Below are positions 1 through 9,355 of a DNA stretch of 64,000 nt, one piece after another. Positions within the stretch are counted from its first letter, which is position 1, and every line of letters begins with the position of its first letter. The notes under the pieces are model-generated. The model did no database searches and had not been told where the DNA came from. It worked only from the letters and a program-made list of their open reading frames with translations. The DNA is from Bifidobacterium cebidarum (GTDB taxonomy: Bacteria > Actinomycetota > Actinomycetes > Actinomycetales > Bifidobacteriaceae). Location: the NCBI RefSeq assembly GCF_009193305.1, contig NZ_WBVS01000002.1, positions 248,001 through 312,000 of the forward strand, read 5' to 3'. The translations under genes and the position numbers were made by a program.

Positions 1-371
1 CGTTCGTGGACGTGCTGACCAACGGCTCCATGCCGCCGGCCCAGCACAGCCACAAGGGCATGCCGATCATCGACAACGCCAAGTGGGTCGCCGAGAACGC
101 CTACGGTGTTCCGGCCGAACGCGTGCTGCTCAAGGACGGTTTCCTGGATTCGCTGGCCGAAGCCAACAAGCTGTGCCAATCCGCCGGCATTTCGCTGGAC
201 GACCTCGCCTTCGTGGCCGTGAAGTCCCCGGCCACCATGACCGACAACGATCGTGCCCCCGAAGAGGAGCGCACCGTGACTCTGAAGAAGGTCGAAGTGC
301 ACGCCGGCGCCGGCCTGGCCCACGTCAACCTGACCACGAGCCTGACCACCCCGATGCCGAAGATCGTCTGA
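1..371 (+). CDS. C-terminal part of an unrecognised protein (5' end outside window)
   Basis: The frame is open from the left edge (a Phe codon precedes the first possible GTG at 6) and stops with TGA at 369-371, so this is the last 122 or so residues of a longer protein. The fragment is soluble-looking, with no membrane segment or signal peptide. It has an alpha/beta stretch (around AENAYGVPAERVLLKDGFLD) followed by a beta-rich end (VTLKKVEVHAGAGLAHVN). I do not recognise the family. The coding frame is well supported by high GC at third positions. The gene is followed by a dyad repeat that probably ends transcription. Confidence 0.7.
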   Translation, partial: FVDVLTNGSMPPAQHSHKGMPIIDNAKWVAENAYGVPAERVLLKDGFLDSLAEANKLCQSAGISLDDLAFVAVKSPATMTDNDRAPEEERTVTLKKVEVHAGAGLAHVNLTTSLTTPMPKIV

Positions 372-390
372 TTTTGCCTCAGAAATGAGA

Positions 391-580
391 TAACTCGGTT
401 ACGAGGGGTAGATTTCGGCATTCCGAAACATCTATCTCGCTTACGAGGGGTACTTCAATGAGAAAACCCGGAGTACGACCATTGCGATTGCAACGGTTGT
501 ACTCCGGGTTTCTTGTATTTGGCACCCCTTGTAAAGCAGATAGATGTCTCGCTGGTGCGTGATCAACCCCTTACAAAGCG
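391..580. repeat. Composite dyad repeat, units 42 bp apart (locus 1)
   Basis: Two direct copies of TTACGAGGGGTA (399-410 and 441-452) are exactly 42 bp apart. Two inverted copies, CACCCCTTGTAA (523-534) and AACCCCTTACAA (565-576), are also exactly 42 bp apart. Between them sits a long hairpin at 464-511. The same arrangement with the same spacing recurs at 20425-20613. It lies between two convergent genes, so a bidirectional termination role is possible. The RNA could fold as a large two-stem palindrome. Confidence 0.8.
464..511. terminator. Strong hairpin, probable bidirectional terminator
   Basis: A 17-bp stem starting AAACCCGGAGTAC (464-480) pairs with 495-511 around a 14-base loop, with a single G-U-type position. 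The T-rich sequence TTTCTTGTATTT follows on the plus strand and A-rich sequence precedes it. It sits in the middle of the 42-bp dyad repeat between convergent genes. Confidence 0.6.
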
Positions 581-643
581 GAAAGCTCAGTGGACTTTCC
601 GTAGGCGATGCGAGCAGCTGTGCTGCGAGGGGAATGGTGGCAA

Positions 644-991
644 CTAGAAGTTGCCGCCATTCCAGCCCCAGTCGGTGGTGGCGGTGTATCGGATGTATGT
701 GCGGTCTTCCGGAATGCCCAGCGTGGAGTTCAGTGCGGCCATAATGGACTCGGTCAGCTTCTCCCAGGAGGAGCTCGGCACGGAGCGTCCGAACACGTTG
801 ACCTCGACGTAAGCGGCCGGCTTGGCATCGGAGCCGCCGAAGTAGATTGGCATGTTGTCTTCGAACGGGCACATCAGCCAGCCTTCGGACTTGCCGGGCA
901 CGGCGGTGATGGCCTTGCCGTAAGCGGCCTTCAGCGCCTCGCGCTGCTCAGGGGTGGTGGACACGGACACATGAGTGTGAATAACGGGCAT
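644..991 (-). CDS. MIF-family tautomerase (macrophage migration inhibitory factor homologue)
   Basis: This 115-residue protein matches the whole length of the MIF/D-dopachrome tautomerase family. It starts Met-Pro, so removal of Met would expose the catalytic N-terminal proline. Further MIF landmarks are a lysine near residue 34 (VPGKSEG), the central FGGSDAKPAAYVEVNVFG strand with its Gly-Gly turn, and the closing RTYIRYTATTDWGWNGGNF, which parallels the RVYINYYD...GWNNSTF end of mammalian MIF. The animal CXXC redox motif is absent. The family keto-enol tautomerises phenylpyruvate-like compounds as a trimer; the natural substrate in bacteria is unknown. AAGGAGG lies just upstream of the ATG. 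It is a single gene, convergent with the fragment at the left edge. There is no signal peptide, so it is predicted to be cytoplasmic. Confidence 0.9.
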   Translation of the reverse strand: MPVIHTHVSVSTTPEQREALKAAYGKAITAVPGKSEGWLMCPFEDNMPIYFGGSDAKPAAYVEVNVFGRSVPSSSWEKLTESIMAALNSTLGIPEDRTYIRYTATTDWGWNGGNF

Positions 992-1138
992 AATTCCTCC
1001 TTGGCTCCTTGATTCGGTTCACTTTCAGTCTAGTCTCCGCAACTGGCTGTGCAGCGGACCGGAGCAAATGCGGAGATTATTCGCCGGAACAGCCGAAATG
1101 CCCCCTAACGGTCAGCCCGATAGTGTTGAATACCCACT

Positions 1139-1699
1139 GTGAGAAAACTGATTGCACAGCTTATGAAGTTCGGCATTGTGGGTGTCATCGCCTTCGTCAT
1201 TGATTGGGGTATCCTGAACCTCCTGGTCGGCGTATTCCATATGCACAATGTGATTGCCGCCACCATATCCTTCATCATCTCGCTGATCTTCAACTACCTG
1301 GCGAGCATGAAGTTCGTGTTCAAGCATCGCGACGATATGGCCCGTTGGATGGAAATCGTGATCTTCGTGGCCGGTGCAGTCGTTGGCCTGTTCATGAATG
1401 ACGCGATTATTTGGATCTCCACCTACGGCATGAACCGCGACGCCTTCGTCTCGCAGCACGCCGAGTATCTGTTGCGCACGAACATCGGCAAGCTGGTGGC
1501 CACCGCCGTGGTGATGGTGTGGAACTTCCTCATCCGTAAGTGGCTGCTGGACGATACGCACACCAACGCGATGAACCGTTTAAAGTCCAAGGACAATCGC
1601 CTCACCGCCGAGGAACTCGAAGCCAAGTGGCTCAGCAGCTTCTCCCATAAGCTGGGCGTCTGGTCCATCGAACACACGCCTAAGGGTTGGCCGAAATAA
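1139..1699 (+). CDS. GtrA-family membrane protein
   Basis: The 186-residue product has four hydrophobic segments (about 8-30, 37-55, 73-95 and 115-135). It opens with the GtrA signature (LMKFGIVGVIAFVIDWGILNLL) and has the typical NYLASMKFVFKHR loop after the second helix. GtrA proteins are thought to flip or present polyprenyl-linked sugars for cell-envelope glycosylation. The C-terminal 50 residues are soluble and extend past the usual domain. The start is GTG; no ribosome site is visible, and a TAGTGT box at 1121-1126 lies 12 bases upstream, so the transcript may be almost leaderless. No glycosyltransferase is adjacent. Confidence 0.85.
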   Translation: MRKLIAQLMKFGIVGVIAFVIDWGILNLLVGVFHMHNVIAATISFIISLIFNYLASMKFVFKHRDDMARWMEIVIFVAGAVVGLFMNDAIIWISTYGMNRDAFVSQHAEYLLRTNIGKLVATAVVMVWNFLIRKWLLDDTHTNAMNRLKSKDNRLTAEELEAKWLSSFSHKLGVWSIEHTPKGWPK

Positions 1700-1711
1700 T
1701 GGCCATAGATT

Positions 1712-1883
1712 GTGGGACGCAATTGCAATAGCGAGCATTATACAGTTGGGTCCCACATTATTGTAGTTGCGTCCCGTTTTCTATTGCGGTAAAACCTTGG
1801 AATTCCGCCATTTCTTATTTGTTGAGGCTAAGCATCGAGTGGGATGCAACTGCAATAATGGCTTTTGCGCGGTTGCATCCCAC
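1712..1883. repeat. Alternating direct and inverted repeats between convergent genes
   Basis: GTGGGACGCAATTGCAATA (1712-1730) is followed by an inverted copy TATTGTAGTTGCGTCCC (1759-1775), then a second direct copy GTGGGATGCAACTGCAATA (1839-1857) and a second inverted copy GGTTGCATCCCAC (1871-1883). This gives two successive hairpins of the same sequence family. There is no clear T-tract. The element fills the gap between the gtrA-like gene and the convergent MFS gene. Confidence 0.75.
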
Positions 1884-1913
1884 ACGATGAGCATGCCTTT
1901 AGCCTAGCCTTTC

Positions 1914-3347
1914 TCACACCGTGACTTCAGTGAGTGTGGGCTGCTCGGTGGAACCCTTGATCTGCTTGAAGCCCACCAGCGCAATCACCAGCGAGGCGAT
2001 GGCCAAGGTGGTGACCACCATAAAGCCGCCATGCGAGCCCAGACGATCGATGAACTGGCCGGCGATGGCCGAACCGGCGGAGGAGCCGATGGAGTTCATC
2101 GCACCCATCCACGCCATGCCCTCGGTCAAGCGGGACGGCGGCACCAGGTGCAGCATCAGCTGGTTGCCATTGATCCAGGTCGGTGCCTGACATACGCCAA
2201 TCAGCAGGTAGATGATCATGATCACCCACAGGTGCTTCGCGAACATGAACGTGCCAATGCCGAGGTTCACCACGGCCAGGCAGAAGTAGAAGCGCTTCCA
2301 CAGCGGAATAGCCCAGTTCTTCGCGCCATACACCAGCGCGCCCATCAGCGAGCTGATGGAGAAGCAGGCGAACACAAAGCCGGTGTACTGCTTCATATTC
2401 GACTCGGTGGCAAATGCGATGATCGAAATGCCGGCGGCCGATTGGAATGCGCCCAGGCCGAACCAAGTCACACATACGGCGATCAGACCCGGCCCCCAGA
2501 TGGAAGCCTTCTTGCCGCTGCGGGCATCCGCCACAGCCTCAGCGATGGCCTTCTGAATCTGAGCCTCGTCGGTGACGCCTTCGCGCTCCAAGCGGTGACG
2601 GGTCTCCTCGGCGGCGGTCTCTGCCTTCAGCGCCTCGGCTCGAGCGGCCTCGCGCTCGCGGTATTCCTTGCGGGTGATGCCCTCGGCGCGGGCCAAGGCG
2701 GACTGCGACGGCGGCTCAGTGGTCAGTTCGGTCAGGAACATCAGCGCACCCACCACCACGCAAACGCCGGTGAACGAGAACGCCAGGAGACCGGAAATCA
2801 CGGCCAGCGTGGAGGCCAGCGGGTTGCCGACCACCCACATGCACTCATCGAGCACGCCGCATAGGGAGAGCGCGCGATTCGTACGCTCGTGATCGCCCTT
2901 CAAAATCTTGGTCCAGCGTGCGCGGCTCATCGCGCCCCACGGCGGGATCGCGGCGAGGAACGGCGTTAGGCAATACAGCACCCATTCCGGCGCGCGGTTG
3001 GTGATGGACGTGGTCAGCGCGATGGCGGCCACAATCCACACGACGATGGTCGGAATCGAGACCTGGCGCTGCCCGAACTTATCCGTGAGCTTGCCGAGCA
3101 GCGGCGTGGCCACGGCCAGCGCAATCGCCTGAATGGCGGTGAGCATGCCGGCCAGCGAATAGTTGCCGTAATAATGCTGCACGGAAATGGTGATGGTCAT
3201 GCCCACCATCGGGAACGGCATGCAGGCGATTACGCCGCCGATGGAGTAGCGGGCGGTATGCGGAATGCGCAGTAGCTCGGCATACCCGCCAAAAACCTTA
3301 TGGGTGACGTCCTTGATGGCGGCCGTGACGGTGTTCGTATTGGACAT
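1914..3347 (-). CDS. MFS transporter with a charged central loop
   Basis: This is a 477-residue major facilitator protein with about 12 membrane segments. The cytoplasmic loop 2-3 carries the MFS motif GKLTDKFGQRQ. Between the two six-helix halves lies an unusually long charged stretch of roughly 70 residues (REREAARAEALKAETAAEE and onward) that is predicted helical and possibly coiled-coil. The substrate cannot be deduced. I place the start at the ATG (complement of 3345-3347) because AAAGGAG precedes it; the frame stays open for 35 more codons upstream, but these look non-coding (His/Pro/Gly-rich). There are no operon partners; the genes on both sides point towards or away from it singly. 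Confidence 0.85.
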   Translation of the reverse strand: MSNTNTVTAAIKDVTHKVFGGYAELLRIPHTARYSIGGVIACMPFPMVGMTITISVQHYYGNYSLAGMLTAIQAIALAVATPLLGKLTDKFGQRQVSIPTIVVWIVAAIALTTSITNRAPEWVLYCLTPFLAAIPPWGAMSRARWTKILKGDHERTNRALSLCGVLDECMWVVGNPLASTLAVISGLLAFSFTGVCVVVGALMFLTELTTEPPSQSALARAEGITRKEYREREAARAEALKAETAAEETRHRLEREGVTDEAQIQKAIAEAVADARSGKKASIWGPGLIAVCVTWFGLGAFQSAAGISIIAFATESNMKQYTGFVFACFSISSLMGALVYGAKNWAIPLWKRFYFCLAVVNLGIGTFMFAKHLWVIMIIYLLIGVCQAPTWINGNQLMLHLVPPSRLTEGMAWMGAMNSIGSSAGSAIAGQFIDRLGSHGGFMVVTTLAIASLVIALVGFKQIKGSTEQPTLTEVTV

Positions 3348-3719
3348 AACAGCACTACGCTCCTTTCCGCTCCCGATTGGATGTCCCTCACCGCCCGTGG
3401 CGTTGGGTGGCGAAGCCCTCATCGAATGATGTGTTTGTCCATGGTCGCGCAAAGTTTGCGTGGATTGTACGTGGCTTGCACGATATGACTGCGGCCCCTT
3501 GCCGCGCCATTCGTGGACCGAACCCCAGCCCGCATATTTGCGTCACGGCTACTCTATGCGGTGACCTCGATTGACACGCGGTAATTTACGATAGTTGTTC
3601 ATCAACTTCACCTGTTCTACAGCTGAGGCGCTGCGCCAGCGTGCTGTGTCGGGTGCCGCTTCACTAAGATTGATGCTGATTTGTGATTATGGGCAATTGT
3701 TCGCAAAGGAGAGCCGCCG
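3348..3719. other. Divergent intergenic region
   Basis: The 372 bases separate the MFS gene from the phosphatase gene. A TTGACA at 3571-3576 could be a -35 box, but I find no well-spaced -10 for it. AAAGGAG serves the phosphatase start. No convincing gene, repeat or RNA is visible here. Confidence 0.4.
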
Positions 3720-4379
3720 ATGACCGCCACCACCATCCACTTCGTTCGCCATGGCAAGGTCTACAACCCCGATCATCTGCTTTACGAGCGTCTGCCTGAC
3801 TTCCATCTGTCCGAGGTCGGCCGCCGCATGGCTCAGGCCACGGCACAATATCTGGCGAATAATCCGCAAACCAATACAATCGCCGCCGTCTACTCCTCGC
3901 CGCTCGACCGCACGCGCGAAACCGCGGGCGCGATTCTCGAGGCGCTCAATAATGTGCGCGAGACCCGTGGCGAAAAGCCGCTTGAGCTCACCACCGACGA
4001 GCGCGTGATCGAAGCCGGTAACGAATTCCGCGGCAAACGCATCGGCCACGGCGAGGGCGCATTGTGGAGGAACGGCAACTGGAAGCTGGTGCTGAACCTC
4101 TACAAGCCCAGCTGGGGTGAATCCTACCAGCACATCGCCGCTCGCATGGATGCGTTCGCGCGCGAAAAGGTGGCCCAGCACCCTGGCCAGCAGATCGTGG
4201 TGGTCAGCCACGAGTCGCCAATCTGGTCGTACCGCCATTATCTGGAGACCGGGCACCCGGAGCACTGGATGTTCCTGCGCCACACTGCGCTCGCATCAGT
4301 GACCTCGGTGACTTATGACAACGAAACCGGCCGTGTGATGTCCATCACGTATGTGGATCCGGCGGCCTCTGTGCAATAG
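3720..4379 (+). CDS. Histidine phosphatase family protein (phosphoglycerate mutase-like)
   Basis: This 219-residue protein belongs to the two-histidine phosphatase superfamily. The catalytic RHG is at residues 10-12, the second arginine lies in SSPLDRTRET (59-68), the general acid region is around VIEAGNEF (97-103), and the second histidine is in VVVSHES (H164). The family includes phosphoglycerate mutases and broad phosphatases. The SerB2/CobC-like size argues for a phosphatase rather than a glycolytic dPGM. AAAGGAG lies upstream of the ATG. The following gene begins 42 bases later on the same strand and may be co-transcribed. Confidence 0.88.
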   Translation: MTATTIHFVRHGKVYNPDHLLYERLPDFHLSEVGRRMAQATAQYLANNPQTNTIAAVYSSPLDRTRETAGAILEALNNVRETRGEKPLELTTDERVIEAGNEFRGKRIGHGEGALWRNGNWKLVLNLYKPSWGESYQHIAARMDAFAREKVAQHPGQQIVVVSHESPIWSYRHYLETGHPEHWMFLRHTALASVTSVTYDNETGRVMSITYVDPAASVQ

Positions 4380-4421
4380 CGGCACCATTACAATCGGTTG
4401 GTAGACGCAAAGGAGCATGAT

Positions 4422-5339
4422 ATGACCGTTGAATTGAACCCAGACGCAATCGACCGCGTGGCACAGCTGCCGACGGTGCGCGAAGCCGCGGAAACCGGGG
4501 CGAAGCTGATTGCACTCTGGCCGCTGACCGAAGCCATGCACATGGACAACGACGTCAAATATGGCGAAAACCTGCAGGTTCGTGTCACGCGTGCGTTCGC
4601 CCGCATTCTAACCGGCGAGGATGTGACGGTGCCGGACGCCGAGTTCGTCTATGAGGGTGCCGATGTGATTCCGGGCCGTCCGCAGGAGATCGTCGATGCG
4701 CTGCTCGACGCCAATGATGCCTACGAGACGATGGGGGAGTACGCGCAGTCCGGCGATGCGTCGCTGATTCATGCCGCCGCCGAGGCGCTTGGCGTGCAAT
4801 GGCCGGAGGCTACCGACGCGGCTGTGAGGCAGACGGTTGCCTCGGTGGAGGCCGAGGTCGCCAAGGTAAAGAGTGATGCCGCGGCTGATGGGCTGGGCGG
4901 TTCCGCCGCCGATGTGGCCTCCCGGTTCACCCTGGCGCTCGCCGTGTGTGATGCGCTACTGGGCAGCGTAGCGGCCGGTGCAGGCGCTGCTGGTGAGCGC
5001 GAGGTGGCGAAGCAGTCGCTGCCGGTGCTGTTGTACGTCAACGAGCTGCGTGAGCAGTACGCGATTCCGCGTATTTTCCTGACCGATGAGCAGATCGTGG
5101 AGCTGATTGGTGTGCGTGCCAAGGCTGAGGCGTCGGGCGGCGATACGTTGGCCGCGACCGCGCGATTCGTGGCGCCGCTTGCCGCAGCCGAATGGAACAA
5201 GCATCATGACGACGTGCTCTGGGATCCGGCCGAGGCCAAGAAGAAGGCCAAGGAAGAGGACGAGAAGCGCAACAAGGAAGCCCTCGCCGCCAAGTTTGCG
5301 CACGTCAAGAACGACAACAAGGAAACCGTCGAACTGTAG
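4422..5339 (+). CDS. Hypothetical protein, acidic, predicted cytoplasmic
   Basis: The 305-residue product has no signal peptide or membrane helix. It is helix-rich with Ala/Glu-rich stretches, and ends in a lysine/glutamate-rich tail (EAKKKAKEEDEKRNKEAL) that could form a charged helix. I recognise no domain. The ATG at 4422 is preferred over the upstream ATG because AAAGGAG sits 6 bases before it. It probably forms a two-gene unit with the histidine phosphatase and is closed by a clear terminator. Confidence 0.75.
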   Translation: MTVELNPDAIDRVAQLPTVREAAETGAKLIALWPLTEAMHMDNDVKYGENLQVRVTRAFARILTGEDVTVPDAEFVYEGADVIPGRPQEIVDALLDANDAYETMGEYAQSGDASLIHAAAEALGVQWPEATDAAVRQTVASVEAEVAKVKSDAAADGLGGSAADVASRFTLALAVCDALLGSVAAGAGAAGEREVAKQSLPVLLYVNELREQYAIPRIFLTDEQIVELIGVRAKAEASGGDTLAATARFVAPLAAAEWNKHHDDVLWDPAEAKKKAKEEDEKRNKEALAAKFAHVKNDNKETVEL

Positions 5340-5376
5340 TGTTGCTTTCCTCGAAATCATCGGGAACTTCGTGCCA

Positions 5377-5411
5377 AAGGCACACTGTGAGTCCGCCAGT
5401 GTGCCTTTTTC
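5377..5411 (+). terminator. Rho-independent terminator
   Basis: AAGGCACACTG pairs with CAGTGTGCCTT around a 9-base loop and is followed by TTTTTCG. It ends the phosphatase-hypothetical unit. Confidence 0.85.
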
Positions 5412-5488
5412 GCGAGAGTTAGGTCTATCTCGAGACAAGTAACGATATGGAAGGCCGTTCCCCCGGTCGTGCAAGCCCATGCATCATG

Positions 5489-6352
5489 CTATTGGCGTTC
5501 GCCCTGTCGAAACTCCAGAGGGGTGACGCCGAAACGCTTTTTGAAGGCGGCGCAGAAGGCGCTGGTGGAGGAGAAGCCGCATGAGGCGCAGACCTCCTTC
5601 AACGTGGCTTCGCCGGTCAAGAGCAGATATTTCGCCGCATGCATGCGCGCGTTGATGATATAGGTGTGCGGCGTGTACCCCGTGACCTGTTTGAACACGC
5701 GAATGTAATAGTATTCGCTCATCAATGCCATATCCGCGAGCTTGCGTAGCGGCAGCGGCTCGCTCAAATGCGTGGAAATATAGGAGAGCGTCTCCTCGAT
5801 GGCATGCTGATTGTAGGGCGTGCCGGCTCGTTCGGCGTCTTCGCCGGCGGTCAGACATTCGGTCAGTATCTCCGTGATGGCCAGATTCATGCGCGCTTCG
5901 CTCATTTTGCGTTCTTCGGCGAATGTGTCGTAGATCATGCGGAAGCGGCTGATGGCGTAGGTGGCACGACTCAAGGTAATGACGTTGCCCAGCTCAGCGT
6001 GGATGGCTGCAAAATACTCATGAGCCAGGCGTCCGTCGAAATGCATCCACAACAGTGTGCAATCCGTCTCGGCCTGCGCCTGGTAGACGTTCGGATCATG
6101 GCAGTCGAGCAGCACCAGGTCGCCGGTCCGTGCCACCGAACGTCGCCCGTTCACGGTGAAAACGAACGTGCCGCTGTAGACCGCCATCAGAATGAAACTG
6201 TCGAACGAGCTGCGGTTGAGCCAATAGCCCTTGAGATAGCGGTACAGGCCGATGCGTGTGGGGTAGAGGAACATACGCCGGGCATTGCGGCTGGGCACAT
6301 AGATGAAGTAATGCGAAACCGCCGCATCCACATGATGCTCAACCGGTGTCAT
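5489..6352 (-). CDS. AraC-family transcriptional regulator
   Basis: The 287-residue product has an N-terminal cupin-like ligand domain (about 30-160, with SGTFVFTVNGRR and DLVLLDCHDPNVYQ) and a C-terminal pair of helix-turn-helix motifs (about 185-285, ending GFSSTSAFCAAFKKRFGVTPLEFR, the AraC signature). It is transcribed away from nahK-galT, and two direct repeats 21 bp apart lie in the shared promoter region. Sugar-responsive activation of the adjacent kinase/uridylyltransferase genes is the simplest inference. Confidence 0.92.
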   Translation of the reverse strand: MTPVEHHVDAAVSHYFIYVPSRNARRMFLYPTRIGLYRYLKGYWLNRSSFDSFILMAVYSGTFVFTVNGRRSVARTGDLVLLDCHDPNVYQAQAETDCTLLWMHFDGRLAHEYFAAIHAELGNVITLSRATYAISRFRMIYDTFAEERKMSEARMNLAITEILTECLTAGEDAERAGTPYNQHAIEETLSYISTHLSEPLPLRKLADMALMSEYYYIRVFKQVTGYTPHTYIINARMHAAKYLLLTGEATLKEVCASCGFSSTSAFCAAFKKRFGVTPLEFRQGERQ

Positions 6353-6400
6353 GCCCCGCCCCTTTCCGCCGTCGTGCTGCAGTCACCATGGCCATGTCAA

Positions 6401-6433
6401 AAAATTGTTCTGATACTCATGAAAATTGTACTG
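6401..6433. promoter_or_regulatory. Tandem direct repeats, candidate AraC-type operator
   Basis: AAAATTGTTCTG (6401-6412) and AAAATTGTACTG (6422-6433) match at 11 of 12 positions and are exactly 21 bp (two helical turns) apart in the same orientation. This is the geometry AraC-family activators use. They lie in the 262-bp gap between the divergent araC-like gene and nahK. Confidence 0.6.
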
Positions 6434-6545
6434 CTGCAATCAGAGGCCATAATCATCTATAGGCAAGAAAACCTTGGTGTCGCAACGTTTTCTATGCAGG
6501 CAACTGATAATGCGGCAATTGTTAACTATGTTTCAATGGTAGTGA

Positions 6546-7696
<1,151 letters not shown>

Positions 7697-7697
<1 letters not shown>

Positions 7698-9241
7698 TGA
7701 CCGCAACTGCTACCGCTGATTCTGTGGCGCTGGCCAAGGTGTACGCCTCCATTGACGCGCTGGTGGCATTCGCCGAGCGCAACCTTGGCTTGGATGAACG
7801 CGATGCCGACTGGACGCGCAACAACATCTTCGCCCTGTTCGGTCTCGACTCCTACGATGCGCCCGTTGCCTCGATCGCCTCGTCTCCCGCCGACGAAACA
7901 GCCGACGCCGAATCCGCCTACGCCTACCCGGACGCCCTGATCGCCGATTTCCGCGCCGTCGCCACTGAGGCCGGTCTCTTTGACCCCGACGAAGGCCCGG
8001 TCTACGCCGACATCATCATGGGCCTGCTCTCTGGCACGCCATCCTCCATCGAAGACAGCTTCGAGGAAGAGGAAGGCACGGACGGCGGCATGGAAGCCAT
8101 GCACTGGTTCTACCGCTACTGCGTGGCCAACAACTACGTGAAGAAGGCCGTGCTCGACAAGAACCCGCGCTTCGACTCCCACGGCTTGGTGGTCACCATC
8201 AACCTGGCCAAGCCGGAATTCAAGAACATGAAGAAGGCCGCAGCCGGCAACGCGGTGGCCGGCGGCTACCCGAAGTGCACGATCTGCCATGAAAACGAAG
8301 GCTTCGCGGTCCGTAACAAGCGCACGCTGCGCACGATTCCGGTTACGCTCGGCGGCGAGCCGTGGTTCTGGCAGTTCTCCCCGTACGGCTACTTCCACCA
8401 GCATGGCATCTGCGTGAACATGGAGCACACGCCGATGCACGTGGATCGCGACACGTTCGGCCATCTGCTCGACTTCGTGGACCGCTTCCCGGGCTACTTC
8501 CTCGGCTGCAACGCCGCGCTGCCGCGCATCGGCGGCTCGGTGCTCGCCCACGACCACTATCAGGGTGGCGGCGAACTGCTGCCGATGCACAAGGCCGCAA
8601 CGTGGGCCGCATTCGCAGTGCCCGGTTACCCGGACGCCACGGTTGAAATCCTGGACTGGCCCGGCACCGCAGTGCGCGTGGTCTCCAAGAACCGCGATTC
8701 GATCATCGAAGTCAGCGACAAGATTCGTTTGGCCTGGCAGCAGTATGACGATGCGGCCGCGAACATCGCTAGCCATGACGCTGACGGCAGCCGCCAGTCC
8801 GCGGTATCGCCGAGTGCGATCATCACCGACCGCGGCTACGAGATGAGCCTTATCTTCCGCAACAATGCGGTCAGCGAGGAATTCCCGGAGGGCATCTTCC
8901 ATGCGCACCCCGAATTTTGGCCGATCAAGCAGGAGCCGGTTGGTCTGATCGAGGCACAGGGCCTGTTCATTCTGCCGGGCCGCCTGATCGGGCAGTTGGG
9001 CGTGATTGAGGACGCGCTCGCAGCCGGCGAGCCGTTGCCGGCATCGGTGAGCGGGTTCTCGCTGGAATGGGATGAGCTGAGCGCCGCACTGAACGGCAAC
9101 CGTGACCGCGATGCGATTCATGCCGCCGTGCAGGATGAGCTCGGCAGCGTGTGCGAGCGGATTCTCGGCAACACCGCCGTATTCAAGACCAAGGAACAGA
9201 CGCGCACGTTCCTCAAGGATCTTGGATTCATCGAATCCTGA
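7697..9241 (+). CDS. galT: UDP-glucose--hexose-1-phosphate uridylyltransferase, class II
   Basis: The 514-residue product has the length and domain pattern of class II GalT enzymes. An N-terminal domain covers about 1-230, and the C-terminal domain carries GGSVLAHDHYQGGGE (about 275-289), the nucleotidyl-transfer histidine region. The family exchanges UMP between UDP-glucose and galactose-1-P; in bifidobacteria it also handles HexNAc-1-P. The start is fixed by the TGATG overlap with nahK, giving MTATATADS. Together the pair would convert free HexNAc or galactose into UDP-sugars. No UDP-glucose 4-epimerase gene is adjacent. Confidence 0.93.
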
Positions 9242-9267
9242 TCTGACCGAACGGCATCAGTGGACTT

Positions 9268-9313
9268 CATAAGCCTGGCTTCCTGTTCCTTCCTCGGGGG
9301 AGTCGGGCTTATG
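9268..9313 (+). terminator. Hairpin after galT, terminator or attenuator
   Basis: CATAAGCC..GCT (from 9268) pairs with AGTCGGGCTTATG (9301-9313), giving an interrupted 13-bp stem around a 20-base loop, with GATATTG after it. The T-tract is poor, so read-through into the next gene is likely. Confidence 0.4.
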
Positions 9314-9355
9314 ATATTGAGACTTTCTTATTAGGCAGTTTTCTTAGGAGGCAAT

